DNA of 64,000 nucleotides from Gymnogyps californianus (lineage: Eukaryota; Chordata; Aves; Accipitriformes; Cathartidae): assembly GCF_018139145.2 (NCBI RefSeq), contig NC_059477.1, forward strand, positions 15,363,522 through 15,427,521, written 5' to 3'. The notes beneath the pieces are model-generated. The model did no database searches, was not told the DNA's origin, and worked only from the letters and a program-made list of their open reading frames with translations. Both the position numbers and the translations under genes were made by a program. Shown here piece after piece: positions 1-14,928 of the stretch. Position 1 is the stretch's first letter. Each line of letters opens with the position of its first letter.

Positions 1-3000
1 TAGAATTGAGTTTAGGGAATGCAGACACACCATTACTGAGTGCACAGGAAGCTTACTGAGGATAAAATCCTCCTGAAGAGGATTCAGAGAAGATGCCTTC
101 CTTACACACACTCTGAACTCAGGTCTTTTCCAGAAAGGGCTGTGTAGGCTGCATCAATACAGCACTCCAGTGCTTTTGCCAGTGGTATTGTGGAAAACAT
201 TTGCAACACTAAGAACACCTGTAAGCACTGCAGGGGTCTTCCATCCGGCAGGATGAAGGACAGGCCAGCTATGAGAACCAGAATTCACAGATGCGTTTCT
301 GTGAGGATGAAATACAGGAACAAGTCTCCAGCCATCTTCCCATAGAACATGCTTACAAGCTCAGGATGTGTCCAGACATGCTTCTAAAAACCAAATCTAC
401 TTTTTAAGAAAAAAAGTAAAAATGAAACTGCTGTTTGTGGCTGCAATATATAAAAAGACAAAAAGATGGGGCTACAGCTACAGATCCTTCTAATGCCTCG
501 GTCTTCTGCAGAATTGTGATAACGCTTTTTGAAATGAATACATGTAACTAACTCCTGCTGCTGCTCAGTAACGTGTAATATGCAAGGGATACAGTAGCTA
601 TACCAAAAGCTGAGACTAAATGCTTGAAGAGCCACTGCCCCAGAACGAACAGAAAGGGTATTTCCCTAGAGAGAATTACTCGACTGCGTATTTCATAGAC
701 CAAGTCATGTTGAAGGAGAGAAGGGATAATTGCATTGATTGTTAGTAGGTGATAATTAACTCTGTAGAGAAAGATGTTTAATTTCCTGAAGTCTAGAATA
801 GGATGGAAGCTCTTGGTTCTGTAATGAGAAAATAACGGTGTTTTGCTCCCAGCACAAGAAGCTGCAATGTCTCCCTTAGCATGTTCTTAAAAAAGGCACC
901 TATAGGAAGGCAGCACAATGAACGATGTTAAAACAAGAGCTCTTCGATGTGACTGAATGCCAGCAAAATGCGTATATGATATATAATTCCAAAAAGCATA
1001 CAGTAAAAAGGGACCAGAGAAAAAGAACACCATGTTCTTGAACAAACCTTTAAAATAAATATTTGAATGGAACAATGAGAAAGCTGAAACTGCAGCTTGA
1101 TTTCTCTTTATGAAGGGTTAGGAAATGGAACATAGAGAGAGGAGAAACATTTTTCAGCAGTAATGCAACAGTATTTAAAGTGGACAGAAACGAGAAAAAT
1201 AATTTACACTCCAACCTTCTCAGAAGTTAGCTAGCTCCTTTTATTCTGAACAGGAAAAAAGAAACAACCTGTAGGATCTTTGTATCTGTTCCTTCGGTGA
1301 TCTGTTGACCATGGATTTTAGTCTATGAAAAAAGATCTTAGGTACATGTAAGAGGTCTATGAAGGATAAGTAAGGCAAACAAGCCAAAGTTCAGTAAGCA
1401 TTGGTCCCCATTTTCATATAAAATTTGTAGGTGTCTTCCAATAGAAAGTTTTTCAAAGCCACGGTTTTCAAGAATCTGGAGAAGTATGCGGAAGAAAGAT
1501 GAAATGCTGCTAAAAGTGATATTATAAAGCTTAATGCACCTATAACAACTGATTGCCAGAGAGTTATGATCTCACCAGGTTTCCCTCCAATATTCTTTGA
1601 TAGCCGTGAATTCCACTGATCTTTGGAAAACTGCATGATGTTGCAATGTTCGTAGTAATTTCTCTGCACAGGAAAAAACCCAAGGGCAACACCTCTAGCT
1701 TCTTCAAGTTGACAAGATCATTTCTTTGAAGCTTTCACATTCCCAAAACAAAAAGTTGAAAGAATTTTTTCTCCCCAGGGGTGATAATGTTACAAGACAT
1801 ATGAACTACCCCGATTCAGAAAGAGAATCCAAGAAGTTCACAGACTTAGGAAAGATGCCAGAAAATTTAAAAAGAATTTGTCTACTAAGTTCAGGAAAAG
1901 GTCTTCAGACAAGGAAAATCCACACCAGAGAACTAAAGAAGAACACCCAGTTGCACAGAGAAGGAATACCATAAACAATCAGGAATCTCATAGTTGACCT
2001 TCCTTTACATGAATTCAGCTTCTTAGTTCTATCAAAGCAGTGGAAAAAGGCAACGTGCAATCAGGCTACAAAGGGGCAGCCTGAAACTTCAGGGTTTTCC
2101 AATATCAGAAGAGATTGCTAAATAACTTGAGTTTTCTAGAAAGTTTAAGGTTTCTTAAGTCAGCTTATCTGCAGTTTGTGAAAAATTACAATCTTATGTG
2201 ACATTTCCTTGAAAGTTCTTTTAATACAAGAACGGCAAGTTGTACAGTACCACAGTGTGGTTTGCAGAACTTATTTAATAAGTACGTACAGTAACATCAG
2301 CAGTATGGATTAATTTTTTTTATTACTATGGCCTGAAAAGTTTAAGAAAAACCAGAGTATTTCTACTGTACAAGCACAATGAAAGGAAAAGCTTTGACAT
2401 TCTTTTTTTTAATCTGTAGAATTTTTTTTAGTGTTATCTTCAATATTCCCGGTAATGGAAGTGGAACTCAGAGCAAGGAGAAAAAGCAAGAAATATTTGT
2501 ATTTTTCAAAATGTGTATTGTTTAAGTCTCTACACTCCACAAGACATGTTGCACTTGCCCTTATTTGAAAGGGCATCTTCTTCAGTTTACAACACCTGCA
2601 CTGAAAAATGAAGTGACAGCTCTTCCTGCAAATGACTCAGCTACATACACTGCCTGGCAAAGAACAATCCCTAATTCATCATTGTACAACTTGGAGTCAG
2701 TGCATACAAATTAATGCCTTAATTTGCAACTCTTTTAGTCACCACAGTTTCTGTAAGCTGATTTCATTTACTGCCCATACTACTTTCAAGTTGCTGACTT
2801 TTCCTCCAAAACAGAACAGCTTACCCGATTTGTGTCCGGCCAACAAACCAACTTTGCTTTCATCTGCCACTAGAGGAATAAAAGAAAAGACACAAAGATC
2901 AGAAACTTATTTAAATTCACAAGCCTTCGAAACACTGTCAAATTATTTCAGACACATAGCATCCTAAATCTTTAAATTATAATCGTTTCTAAAAAGCCTT

Positions 3001-3040
3001 TTTTTACCTAATCCACCTGGGGTGCTTCAAAGTCCAAGTA

Positions 3041-3112
3041 TCTGAATCAAAGCCCACTGAAACCAATAAAAGGACTACCAGCAGTCCTTGTGGGTTACAG
3101 ATCAGGACCTCA
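3041..3112. repeat. Old dispersed amniote repeat fragment
   Basis: The string ATCAAAGCCCACTGAAACCA, then GGACTACCAGCAG and TACAGATCAGGACCT, resembles a repeat often seen in reptile and bird DNA in which phrases close to AAAGCCCATTGAA, a short spacer and ATCAGGCCC occur together. The family name is not known to me with certainty. Confidence 0.4.
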
Positions 3113-6100
3113 GCACTTACACATTCAAAACTGAGTTGTCAGAAGAGCAATTGCATTTGTAAATAACTCATCTTGCCAGACAAACCACAGGGCATAGGAG
3201 AGTTGTAACATTTTCAGATCAAAGACTTCAATTGTAAAGAATCCAGATGTGGAAACCTTCCCATCTGCAAGACATACACTGACTCACAGGACCCTCTGCA
3301 GACAATGAGGTCTCCCAAAAACTGATCTTTGGAAGGCTTGTGCTTTTTTCTATGTTATGATTTATTTTATTTTATCTGTAAATCGTACCTTTGTAGTATT
3401 CCACAACATCTTATAAAGAAAGACGCTTACAGTAGCAACAGTTTGCAGACAGACTAGTGGAGGAGCAAATCCTGAATGTAACAAAAATTGTAATTTTTCT
3501 TCAGTAACTGTACTTCAGTTTATTATCATATATCTCAAGAAACTAATTAAAATACTCTCCCGGAGGGCTGAGGGGAAGAACCAATCACCATTTCTTAAAA
3601 TGAATTCTATGCAAAGAAATGGTGCTAATGTAATGTTTGGAATGATAAAACAAGCACAGGAAATGAATGTTATGGTTGAAAGCTTATCCTTCAACTCTGC
3701 CTGCCCAAGCACTCCCTGATATTATGCCTTAAAACGTGATCTCTTTATATGATAAAATAAATTGTCAGGTCATACCAAAAATACTATAAATGGGAACTTA
3801 CACAAGCTTTGCATAGTGGTCACCATAAAAAGTTTACATACAGGGTTATTTGCAGTGGTATAGGAATGTGCTATTTTTCTACCCAGGAAAGAGCAGTGCA
3901 GTAGTTATTGACATTTAGGAGCTACTACTGGGAAAACAAGCACAGTAAATATTTTCTTATATTGCCTCCCCCTTCACTTCTAGGGAAAGCTTTTGCCCCC
4001 CCAAACCAGCATCAGATTCAGGACTGGGATTCACAACTGGAATCATGAATCCCACAACTGACCATTGTATCTCTTCTCCACCTTTGTAATCTGATTGTCA
4101 TTTGATTATCAGTAAAACTGACATAGTGTAGTTTTGTTGTGGGATCTAGATGCTAATAAAGTAAGACTAATACCGTTTGCAGTGTTACATAGAGATGCTG
4201 CAAAACAAAATAGCAGTCGGGCTAGTCAAAATTAGAAGTGCAACCAAAATTCAAGGCAGTTCTGTACTCCTTGTCCTTTAACCTTTCTTCTAGGCTTTTC
4301 TAGTCCCTGGAAATGATAACTACTTAGCTCCCTGCTATGCAGTTTGATCCTATAATGCAAAATGACCGGACAAGGATTTGCTATAAGGATAGTTCAAACT
4401 CCTTTTCCTCCTCCCTCCCCCCAAATTTACCTCTAAGCAGAACAACCATGGAAAACTTTAGTCCCAAAGGTTAGTGTTTTGACAAGTTATGATTGTGTGA
4501 AAACAAGGGATTATAATGGAAACTGATTAGTAACCTTAATTATAACAGTCACTAATGGCAACCACTATAATATATGATAATTACTTGGAGTAGGTTATGT
4601 TACAGTACATAGGAGCTTTAAAAAAAAATAGATACCAAGGTTCACAGCATTTTTTAAAAACTATGCTGATGACTTGGTTTGCCTGAAACTAAGTTTTACA
4701 TTATTAAAAGGGATAAATCCATTTAACTTAATCATACTTTACACACCAGCTTCACACACAAAAATTAGATTTTAATACTGGAGGGAAAAAAGGAAGACTA
4801 AAATGATTAGAAAATGAAAAATAATCTTACCAGAATACAAGGTTAGCATTATGAGTTTAAGCACACACACACAAAAATTGGGAAATGCAAAAATTAAAGT
4901 TTTATATCAAAGTTTGAGCAAAATATGTGTGCCCCTCCATGAGGTAATTTTCATTTCATGGGATATTACGCTTAGGCAGTGACTTCTAGGCTGGCCATCT
5001 TTCATTAGACTGAACAGGAGTGGCACAGACAAGTCCGTTGGATGAGAATCCCATTCCTTCCCTTGTGTCCTCTGAGAACAAGGAGAAGATGACAGAAAAG
5101 AAGGAAAAGGCTAACACGAGACAAATACTTTGTATGCCAAAGTCGAAAACTTTGTAACTGAAAATTTCATTTAGGAAGTATATAAGATGTCCTGTTCCAC
5201 AAAATAGCATTTGAAAACACTGCTCTGCAGGTTGTTAAAAATTCATGCAATCATTCAGTTATGACAAAAATAGTATTTCTCTGGCTATCTTCCTTGGCTT
5301 TTGAAAAAAGCAAAAGCTAAGTGGAAATTTCTTTTCTAAGATTCTACTAGTGTTGGCTTATCTTTGCAGAAAGGCACCTGAAAGATTTTAAACAGGGAAA
5401 AAACAGTCTACTCTTAAAACTCAAGTAAAAAAAAAAATTCTAATTATTTTTATATTGCAACATCAAAAAATAATTACATTGCAACTAACTACGAAAAATT
5501 TCAGCTCAAGAGGATCACACTTGGGAATGTGCAGTGCCAAACTGGAATATATCAGGAAAACATTTATAACAAAATTTCCACTGTAACTATTTTTATGAAG
5601 ACACTATACTACGTATTCTTGAGCTAGAATTGTTAAATGCAAAACATTTCCAAAAAATGAAACGACCTAATTTGGGGACTGTAAACACAAAACAAAACAA
5701 AAATCTGGGAAGGATCAGTGCAAGGGAGTAAACACATTCACAAACAAGAAGACACGTCTCCTTAACTTGTAAATCAAACAAATACTTCACATTTTGAAAT
5801 GTCCCTGGAACTCCAGGGGATGTTAGTTCATGAAGTTATTAATGTTTGTCAGTATAAAACACACTAGCTCTTTTAAAGTAACATCTATAATGTAGGAACC
5901 ACGTTTTCACCACAGAAGCCAGTTACGTATTCATTGTCAGTACTCAAAGTAATTGCTGAAATAAACGCGACAGAAGTTCTACAGCTATTTAATAAAAGCA
6001 TGGACATTTGGGGGACTAGCAAGACCACAGATTATGAAAGATGGAATATTACTAAAACAAACCTTTCCGGCTGATAGCGAACAACTGATCCTTTTTTTTT

Positions 6101-8249
6101 TTTTTAAACTATGCCAACAACTACAACAAATAGTAAAAAACCACAACCCTCTATGCCATGAGTAATCAGTTGTATTAGGATTTCCCATGGCAATATTCTG
6201 GAGTGCTGTTTTGCTTTAAGAAAATAAGTAGTACTGATCAGCAACAGTAAAAGCACCCAACAATGCATCCATGTCCTTCCACATAATCTTTTGATTGCCA
6301 TTTCTGTGCCCTACTCAAGATAACCAAGGTAGCCATTTTATTTGAATTGCATGATTTTCAATGGTTTAGTACACAACAAGCTTTCTGTACTGCCTCAAAG
6401 TTTGCATCAAAATACAGTCCAGGTTCACTTAAAGGTCAACAAACTACTTCCCAACTATGGTTTAGAGAAGCACAAATCAACGCTGCTGCTGCTGCCAGTT
6501 GTGATAACCAATTTCCCTCCTTTTGCCTAGTTCAATTGCTCTACCATTATATTATTTTTCTCCAAACGAAGGAGTTTTTACTATTCACGAGATACAGGGT
6601 ACTACTGTTCAACTTAGTTGAATAGTGCCTCTTTTCTGAAGGATCAGTTTTGCACATTGACTAAGAGCTACTTAAAATCTTCTAAACGTATGAAAGTTAC
6701 TTGTATTTCTGCTGGACAAACTGACATGTACCTTTGAAGACCAGCTGCAGTTCTGCACACAGAAAAGAAGCAAATAAGGATTAAAATTACAATTAATGAG
6801 AAATAAGAAGAGAGACTGAAACAGCAAAGAATTTCCTAGAAAACAAATTTCCTGATACCTTCTTGTTAGTCTGTAGGAAGCCCAATATAAAATTTCTTAT
6901 TATATCTTAATCAGTTAACAAGGGCTGTATTCCCAAACCACATATACAAATGATGCTTCTGTGCTTTAGAATCCATCTTTCTATGGTATAAACACATGAA
7001 AATAAAGCAAAGCTACAAATTGCTCACTGTTTTTTTCTGACGAACTGTATCCTTACCCAGCCCTTTCATCATAATGAAGGCACTGCATCATCAATTAATT
7101 TTAGTCAATGACAGTGCCAATGACATAATTCTCCTGCCATTTTTATTTCCTTGGTGAAGCGTTTCCCCATCTAGGAGCAGCATAAATCACTCAGAGAAAT
7201 TGTGTCAGATGTTGGCTGACAACCATCACTTAAGAAAACGCTGCTTGCTGTTCTAGGTTTGCCCTGTAGTACTGCGTACAAAGACTACAGGCTTTTATAC
7301 TAAAATCTACAGGAGCAATAAAATGTGTGTATTAAGAAGGGTAAACTTGCACTGTCTTAAAATACTTTCCTTCAGTAATTCTCCCTCCTCCCCTCTCTAA
7401 TGACAGTGAAACTTCACATAAGGGCCCCATCTCTCCTGTTCTGGGGTCACCTGGTTATCCACCAGCTACTCATTCTTGAAGGATTATGAGTCCTTGATAG
7501 GTTCCTGTTCACTGCAATGTTGAAAAGCAGTGAGACTAGCAAAAAGCTTAAACAAGGGCCACGGATAAACTATACCTATGCAGTAAAAAAGGCAAACCTT
7601 TTCCAAAATGGCATCTAACACAACATTTGGGATGCCCTGTTCAGCACATTCAAAGACGGGAATAAATCACACCCAAACCAAGATTCTGGATTCTTTTTCT
7701 CACCTGTACAAGGTCTTCTCTAATTAGATTTTTCAGAACAATTTTGTTAGAACTGATTTAATACTCCAATTCAATTGTATTCAGAGAAGGTCCCCAAGGG
7801 ATACATCTTGTGTGTCCGCACATGAGAATGAAAATGCCTAAGCTTGCATTCACTATGACAACTCCTTGTTGTTGAAGAACCAGCAGTGCAGCTGATACTG
7901 TCCACTGGACACATTTACCTTTAAATGGAAGGTTTTCTCCTGGCAGAAAATAACATTGTTTCACAATTTCCCAGCCAGCCTGATATAAATTTCTTCACTT
8001 TCTTCTAGTGGCACAACTAGACACTCTTGAAGGTTACACTGCTAATTGAGGCCATCACAGCTTCTTTTACACTTTTGTTGTCTTCTCTAATCCTCTCTCA
8101 CCTCTGTTCCAGAGAAACTGTACCGGGCTAAAACTGATCCAGCTCCCCCACTACACACCTCCTGCATGTCATTAACACTTCTTCCAGACTCCTAGGGTTA
8201 AACCACAAGTTCCTAATCTAATCTGTCATTCACTGGTTGAAAACATGGA

Positions 8250-8288
8250 TAGGGAACAGATTTTAGGCAAAGTGTAGGGAACAGATTT
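8250..8288. repeat. Spaced 14-bp direct repeat
   Basis: TAGGGAACAGATTT occurs at 8250-8263 and at 8275-8288 with 11 bp between. Nothing links it to a known element. Confidence 0.8.
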
Positions 8289-11200
8289 ATAACAAAGCGT
8301 TCTTAAAAGTTACTTCGTTATCATCTGTACTTTCTTTCTCATAGTAGCTATACGTTAATTGCTATTTTCTCCCCCTAACACTTTAATCATCTAAGTGCAT
8401 TAACAGATCAACTCACTTCGAACTTACACTAAAGCAGCGTAAGACATTACCGCCTCAACCACATGTTACCATTTTCTCAGCTCTATCACCATCACAGCTC
8501 ATAGGATGCTCCCAGTCTGCTCCACAGCAAGCTTCCTTGAATCTTAGAAGATTTCTACAAAACCAGTCCAAAAAGTTGGTACTCCCTCCTGCCCACTTCT
8601 GCCTTTACACCACAGCTCACCCTCCCCTCAATTGCATCAACGCAGACTTGGTGTACAACTGAGTAATGGAATTGACCTTGTTAAAAGCCTTTCTTTTCAT
8701 ACAGAATAAACCTAATTTCAGTCTCATTTCAATTCAATTCACAGTGTCCCTCACTTAATAAATGATTTTGTTTCATTCCCTACTTCTAGATCTTACAAAC
8801 AGAAATTTGAAAGTCATTTAAACTAAGAAAACTACGTCATGTTAATTTCTAAAAATTTATTCTGCTGAGTGGCCTCAGAAAATATACATCTAATCTGACA
8901 GTACTAGAAAGTTACTCATGACATAAGCTAGAATAATTTTATAATGTCGCCAGGCCCTTGATCCCAAAGACAATCACAGCCATAAGCAATATAGTTTTTC
9001 CTAAACCCATGACATTTTTGGTTTTGAAAAGTCTTTCTCTTCAGGAGATGATTTGTTAAATTACTGTTATAAGCCAGTAACATCGAAAAGTCTGTTAGAA
9101 TTCTGAGCCATCTTCTCTCCATTTCCTCATTAATGTTCTAATGAACTTAACTGGCTCTTAAATGTAGTTCTGAAGTTGGTTTCAACCCAAAGCAACCCGA
9201 CAAATGTATTCCATACATACAACATGGTTAACACAATAATGATTTTAAAATACCAAACCACTTTTTGTCCCACTAATACCATAACTCTCACTAGGGACCT
9301 CCCAAAATGTATTCTTTTAATTGTATCTGAATCAAAACATTGTTTAAATTGAAGAGTAATCTCCATTAGCTCTGCCTGGTCCTCATTTGGTTACATTTTG
9401 AGATATTTATTTCAATATCCCAAATTACACTCAGAATAATAATCTGGTTCAGAGCAAACCATGAAGTAGCTAATAGCTAGTAGCATCTTAATTGCATTTT
9501 CCACATCCTTCTGGATGTGAAACATTGGTTTCTCTTTGTTTTGAGATGTTTTAAAAGTATGAACGTAATCGAATGCATCCCTTCACTAACAAAGAAATTA
9601 GCATGTAGTTAAATACTGGCTTCCTTGCAGAATACTCCATACCTTACATCTTGCATATTCACTTGCTAATTATTCCTAAATACATAAATAAGTTGGCTGA
9701 TATCTTTAATAAATATGCCCCAAGGTTAAGGGACTCTAAGTATGTCTAATGCTGTTTTAGCAAATAATATCTCTCTCACATTTAAAATCAAGTAAAGGAC
9801 ATTTCCATTTCTTCAGGCTGTAGAGCTTAATCAGTTAAGATCTATGTGTTTTTGCTTTTTATGGGGAAAGGAAGGGGGAGTTGAGCAGTACCTTGGGATA
9901 GTGGTCATGGGTTATTATACCAACATCCTCAAATATAAATCTACACAGTACTTTGCCTGAATTGATACACAACAAAATTGCTATATACTCATATGATTCA
10001 ATTTCATGGTGCTTCAGGTTAAAACAAGCCACACTTTCATGTGTTTGAATACAATTCCCATGGCTGTAGTTTTTACAGTACATTTATGCATAGCCTAAAT
10101 CACTCCTGTGCATAAAGATTTATGGAAAATAAGGGTGTTGGAGATAAATAATAAAACACCTTCTTTCCTTTCTTTTTCTTAGAGCACACCGATTTTCACC
10201 TTCCAATACAACATTAAAAAAAAAAAAAATCCATATTGCCATTCATTCTCCACAAAAATTACCTTTTTAATACAGTTAAAAGAAAGAACAAACACTATTG
10301 AAAATGGATTCTGATGAATTATTATATAGAAATTCTTCTCTAGACAACTGTGGTAATATATCGGAAAATGTGTGTGTACAGAAGGTTGCTAAAGGAAAGG
10401 GAAAATCATCCTTCCAATGACTTGTATAGAAGCCATTAATTTCTTCTTCATTTTCAATCTGCCATTAAGTTTCAAAAAAGTGTACCACTTAAGTGGGAAG
10501 GGACAACATGACATTTATTTTCTAGCATTTCTGAATTTGTTTTGCTTATTTTTAACACTATGCTGTAAGTACAAGTCCAAACCTGGCATGCAGTCTAAAT
10601 TTGGTCAGTACAGGCATGCACTCTAAGTCAGACGTTGTTTGCCCCTGCAAAAATTCTTGAAATCACAGTATAAGGAGAATCTTTTCTTTGCTTACATATT
10701 CAAACACCATCATCCATAACAAAAAAATTTATGCAACTGAGTGGACATGTCAGGTGCCAGAATCAGTAGAAGGAAAGGGGTGGCTGTGCTCTTTTATCAC
10801 CACCAGTTCAAAATAAAAGTAGACAAGGCAAAGAAAAGATAGACCATAAGACACAGGATATGAACCCTACCAGTGATCCAGAAAGTGCTGTCATTATCTC
10901 AACACAGCAGCAGGGAAGAACATTAGGACTTATAGCTGATACGGAACTAATCTGTACCCTATTACTCTGAATGAAGCTGTAAATTTTGAGAAGCCTTTGA
11001 CCACTGTGTAAATGATGCATGCTAAAGCAGGAAACCAGTCACCTTGCCTCCATACACTTCGCACAAGGACATCTGTAAATATGAGGCAAGGTTCTGCTCA
11101 TGCCTGCAAAACCAAAGAAATTATCACTACCACTATACTTGCCTTTTTGTATTTTTTTTTTAAATTTCTACAACACTAACTCAGTAACTCACACATGCCA

Positions 11201-12626
11201 CTGATTTTTATTTTATTTTTTAAAGTAGATTCAAGCAAAAACTAACTCATCTGCAAATAACTTGAGTTCTTCAAATACACCAACTCCAGACAATGCTACT
11301 TTTGGATTCATGCTATTCGTGAATTTGGCAGTTAAGACTTGTGTCAGTTCATACAAGTCAGACTCATACGAGTCATGGCACGCGCATGACAGCATATAGC
11401 CCTGCCTAAACAACCAGGTGGCAGTGGTTCATGCCCTTTGCTCCTGCCCAGCTGTCCAATCAACAATACAGAAATGCACCAAGAGTCAATAAACTGAACC
11501 GTATCTGCCCTACTGGCAAGTAACCCACAGCTTTTGCTGCATGCACCAAGTTCTTTTCATTGCAAGATTTGCTCTGGAGAGTGACAACGACAAATTGGTG
11601 CAACATGTTAGCAGTACTGAACACTTTTTGATCACCCATCCTTACTTCCTGATATTATTCACTGAGGATATTAATTTATAATTATAATAATTATTTTGTA
11701 AATAGATAAGACTGGAAAACAGATTAAGCACTCAAAAGTTTCTGGGCCTAAAATATATAAAACTGAAAAGATAAACGCCAACGTTAAATGGGTTTCCATT
11801 GTGAATCTATGTAATTATAGACTAGTCTTTACTTAACAGATGTGCTTCTTGTGTATACATCAACCCTCATCAAAGCCAGAAAGACCCTTACTATACAATT
11901 TCATTAGCTCCCTAATTTAATGAATTTACTGTTTTCTCATAAGGTTCACAATCCGTAGCAATATCTGGATTCTCAGGTCTCTCATGTTTAAGATTTCCTT
12001 TTATCTGCCTTTGATGATCCTTCTGACAGTGATGCCATTATGTAATCCATGCCTTTGTTATCTTGTAATTAGGCAATAGATGCATTATACACGTTTCAAG
12101 GTAGAATGTTTCATATGTGAATAGCAGCACAGATTTCACATTTATGCCCTGTATTACAACAATTCTGTTGTCTACTGAGTTCATGATGTTATTCTGGTCT
12201 AGCGACACCCAGGTGATTACTGGACCTTGTAACCTGAAAGGCTGGTTATGTCTTCCCAGATCTGTGGAGACTCTTGATTCAGAGACAACTTGGTTTAAAA
12301 GGAAAGAAACTGCATCTAAGTCACATTTTGTAAGGTCTCAGAGCTCTCCTCCTGGACTCCAATGCTGTGATTTTTCTGTTCATCATGTTAGATTTATTTT
12401 GGAATGGATTGGCAGAACTTGAAAGAAAAATAAGAAATGGACAGCATCCCTTGACTACTGGAAAAGAGGGCCTAGCAGGTATACAACCATTTACAAGCAT
12501 TTTCAGATAGGGGACACCTCCTCTTTGTTACCAAATCTGCTGCATAGTTCCTCTGTGGTGCTGAACAAATCTTTCTCACAACCTCAGCTCTGGGTCTGGA
12601 AGATGAAGACAGCAGCACTTCCCATC

Positions 12627-12654
12627 TTTTTTTTTTTTTTTTTTTTTTTTTTTT
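12627..12654. repeat. T28 homopolymer
   Basis: Twenty-eight T in a row on plus. It could be the tail of a minus-oriented retrocopy, but neither target duplications nor a recognisable gene body were found next to it. Confidence 0.85.
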
Positions 12655-14928
12655 GTGGCAGACAATGCACTGAAATCAATAATGGGTACACAGCTGCATG
12701 TTGGGATGAGAAGTTACTACAGGTCATGACTGCAGTTAAGTAATGAGCAAAATATAAAAACAAACTAAGAAATAACTTTACTTCCCCTAAAATCCATTTT
12801 GGAGTGTGCATTATATGAATGCTCTATTTGGAAGCACAGTTTTATATACCAAATTATTGGGATTTTATTTGCATTAGAAGCATTTTATATTGCAGTTACT
12901 TCACTTCAGATTTTCATGTTTCCTTTTCCTTTTACCCTTCCAGCCAGAAGCTTCTGCTTAAAATCTTTCAAAAGGTGGGAAGTTGAACATGGTACTGCAC
13001 TGCTTGCTAGAGAATGACTGCAAAAGGCCCCAGCTTTCATCTTCCTCAGTTTCTTTATTTGCCAAGCTATGTGGAAGCAATTTTACTTCATCCATTGTTA
13101 TTTATATAACACAGGATGGGTGCAGTTCTTTCATAGTCCGTCCAGTTCTTTAAATTACTATCTCAAGTAATATATTTACCTTCACATCACTATATATGAG
13201 AAGGATAAAACATTAGTGCCTCCAATCAGACTGATTATTATCCCTTTTGTTTTTTACTTTCATAGCAGAAGGGACACTTTCAACAGCTACCTTCTACGAG
13301 CAACAATTTTTGAAAGATCTTAAAGACATCTTTGTACCCAATTTTAATTTTATTTTTTGCACCCAATTTTATTTTAGTTTTAACGACTATGATTAAGTGA
13401 CTCATACACATTCTCAAAGCATTGTTTCTGGATGTCAAGAGCAGATTGCTTATACAAATTTGAATCTCACAATATAAACGAACACAGACTAGGACAAAAG
13501 GAAGTACAAGTTACCTGGTAGTTCCAAATATGCTCTCAAGCGCACTCCCATTGCCTAATTTTACATTGATGCTTGTGAGCATTCTTTTTAGTGACTTCTG
13601 TGGGAGCTGTAAGTAAACCTTTCTAAAAGAAGACTCAAAGTTGAACATTTTTTCTAGTAGACTACACACAATATATGTTTTGACTCAAGTCTGTAAACTC
13701 ATTCCTTTGTTGAGGAGCATTTCCATTCTTAAAAAAATATCTAATGCTTTACTCTTCGTCAAAACAGTGGAACAGAACTGCAAAAGGATGAATTTCTCGT
13801 CTAGTCATGCAGTAGCTTTAAAATTCTGCCTTAAGAACTCCCCTAAATGAATTCTTATCCATTCTTACCCTGCATTAATAACTGTTTGACTTTCCTTACA
13901 TTTCATTAGAGGAGTACACACATTTTATATTACATTAAAATATTACATTAAGATGACAATAAAAATCAGCAATACAAAACCTAAGACCAATCTAGAGCAT
14001 TTCAGGAAGAAAAATCAGCACCACCAAAAAGCTACCTTGAAACTAGATATGAAATTAATAATTTTCTATTAATGGTGTACAAAAACTGATCCAACGAAAC
14101 ACACAAATCGATGATTAAAGACATCCTAATGGTAGGTCTCAAAGTTACTCCATCAACCCTTGAATTTGAAAAAAACAGATAAAGAATGAGTGCCACAAAG
14201 AAGAATTTAAAAGGAAAAAGAAAAGCTTATTTGGTTTTCTTTGAGGCTTAAGAACTTTGTGAATTTTTCCTTGAACTCTCATTAAAACATGACTCTGTTT
14301 TCAACTGCAATAACCCTTCAATCTTCCACCCACAAATGCTTTCCCAGTATTGAAAGAACCATTTACTTTCTGCTTCACCCACCCTGCAAGATTTTCTGCA
14401 CAGCGTTGATGGGTAGCGGACCATAACCTTACCACTTTTCAAGCATTTATAAAGATCTACTGCAACACTGATTGCCTGTGTTTGTCATTGTCAATGAAGA
14501 AATATACAATTTGTCTTAGGAAAGTTAGCCTTTGTCCAGTGCAGTTTTGCAATCATTTATATTCTATACGAAAATGACTTTTGTTATTGCTGTTTTGCTA
14601 TATTTTTTAGACATATAAAACTTGTACAGCAATTCTTTCTGCTCATTTTTACAAACGCTCCCTCTTTTCCTCAGCTAAGATTTCAATACAATGGATAGAA
14701 TAGCCTTTAAGAAAAAAAAAAACCAACCAAAACCTTTCTTCAGCTTCAATAAAAAGGGTACTTGCAACTAGATGCTACAGGAGGCTGACCATTGTCCCCA
14801 TCACTGTAGCTCCTCCGCAGAACTTACTCCCTGATGTTTGTGTTTAAGAAACAAAAGCAAGAAACAGAGATGGTGCAGATGGGCTAACGCTAAAAAGCTG
14901 ACCTATATGTCACCCCACCCCTTCTTAC

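Larger units (their letters stand above)
1..14928 (-). other. PARD3B intron after local exon 10 (partial)
   Basis: Intron sequence running off the left edge. I see an older dispersed-repeat fragment (3041-3112), a T28 run (12627-12654), small direct repeats (8250-8288, 13337-13381) and a 92-codon open frame at 1391-1669 that is probably chance. No exon encoding the PARD3B C-terminal region was recognised, so the next exon most likely lies further left. Confidence 0.75.

Noticed and set aside
12584..12811. Possible processed retrocopy ending in the T28/A28 run
   Set aside because: No recognisable gene body and no convincing target duplications around the run.
14248..14442. Minus-strand frame near 14.3 kb as the next PARD3B exon
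   Set aside because: Its translation does not resemble the PARD3B C-terminal region and no acceptor and donor pair frames it.
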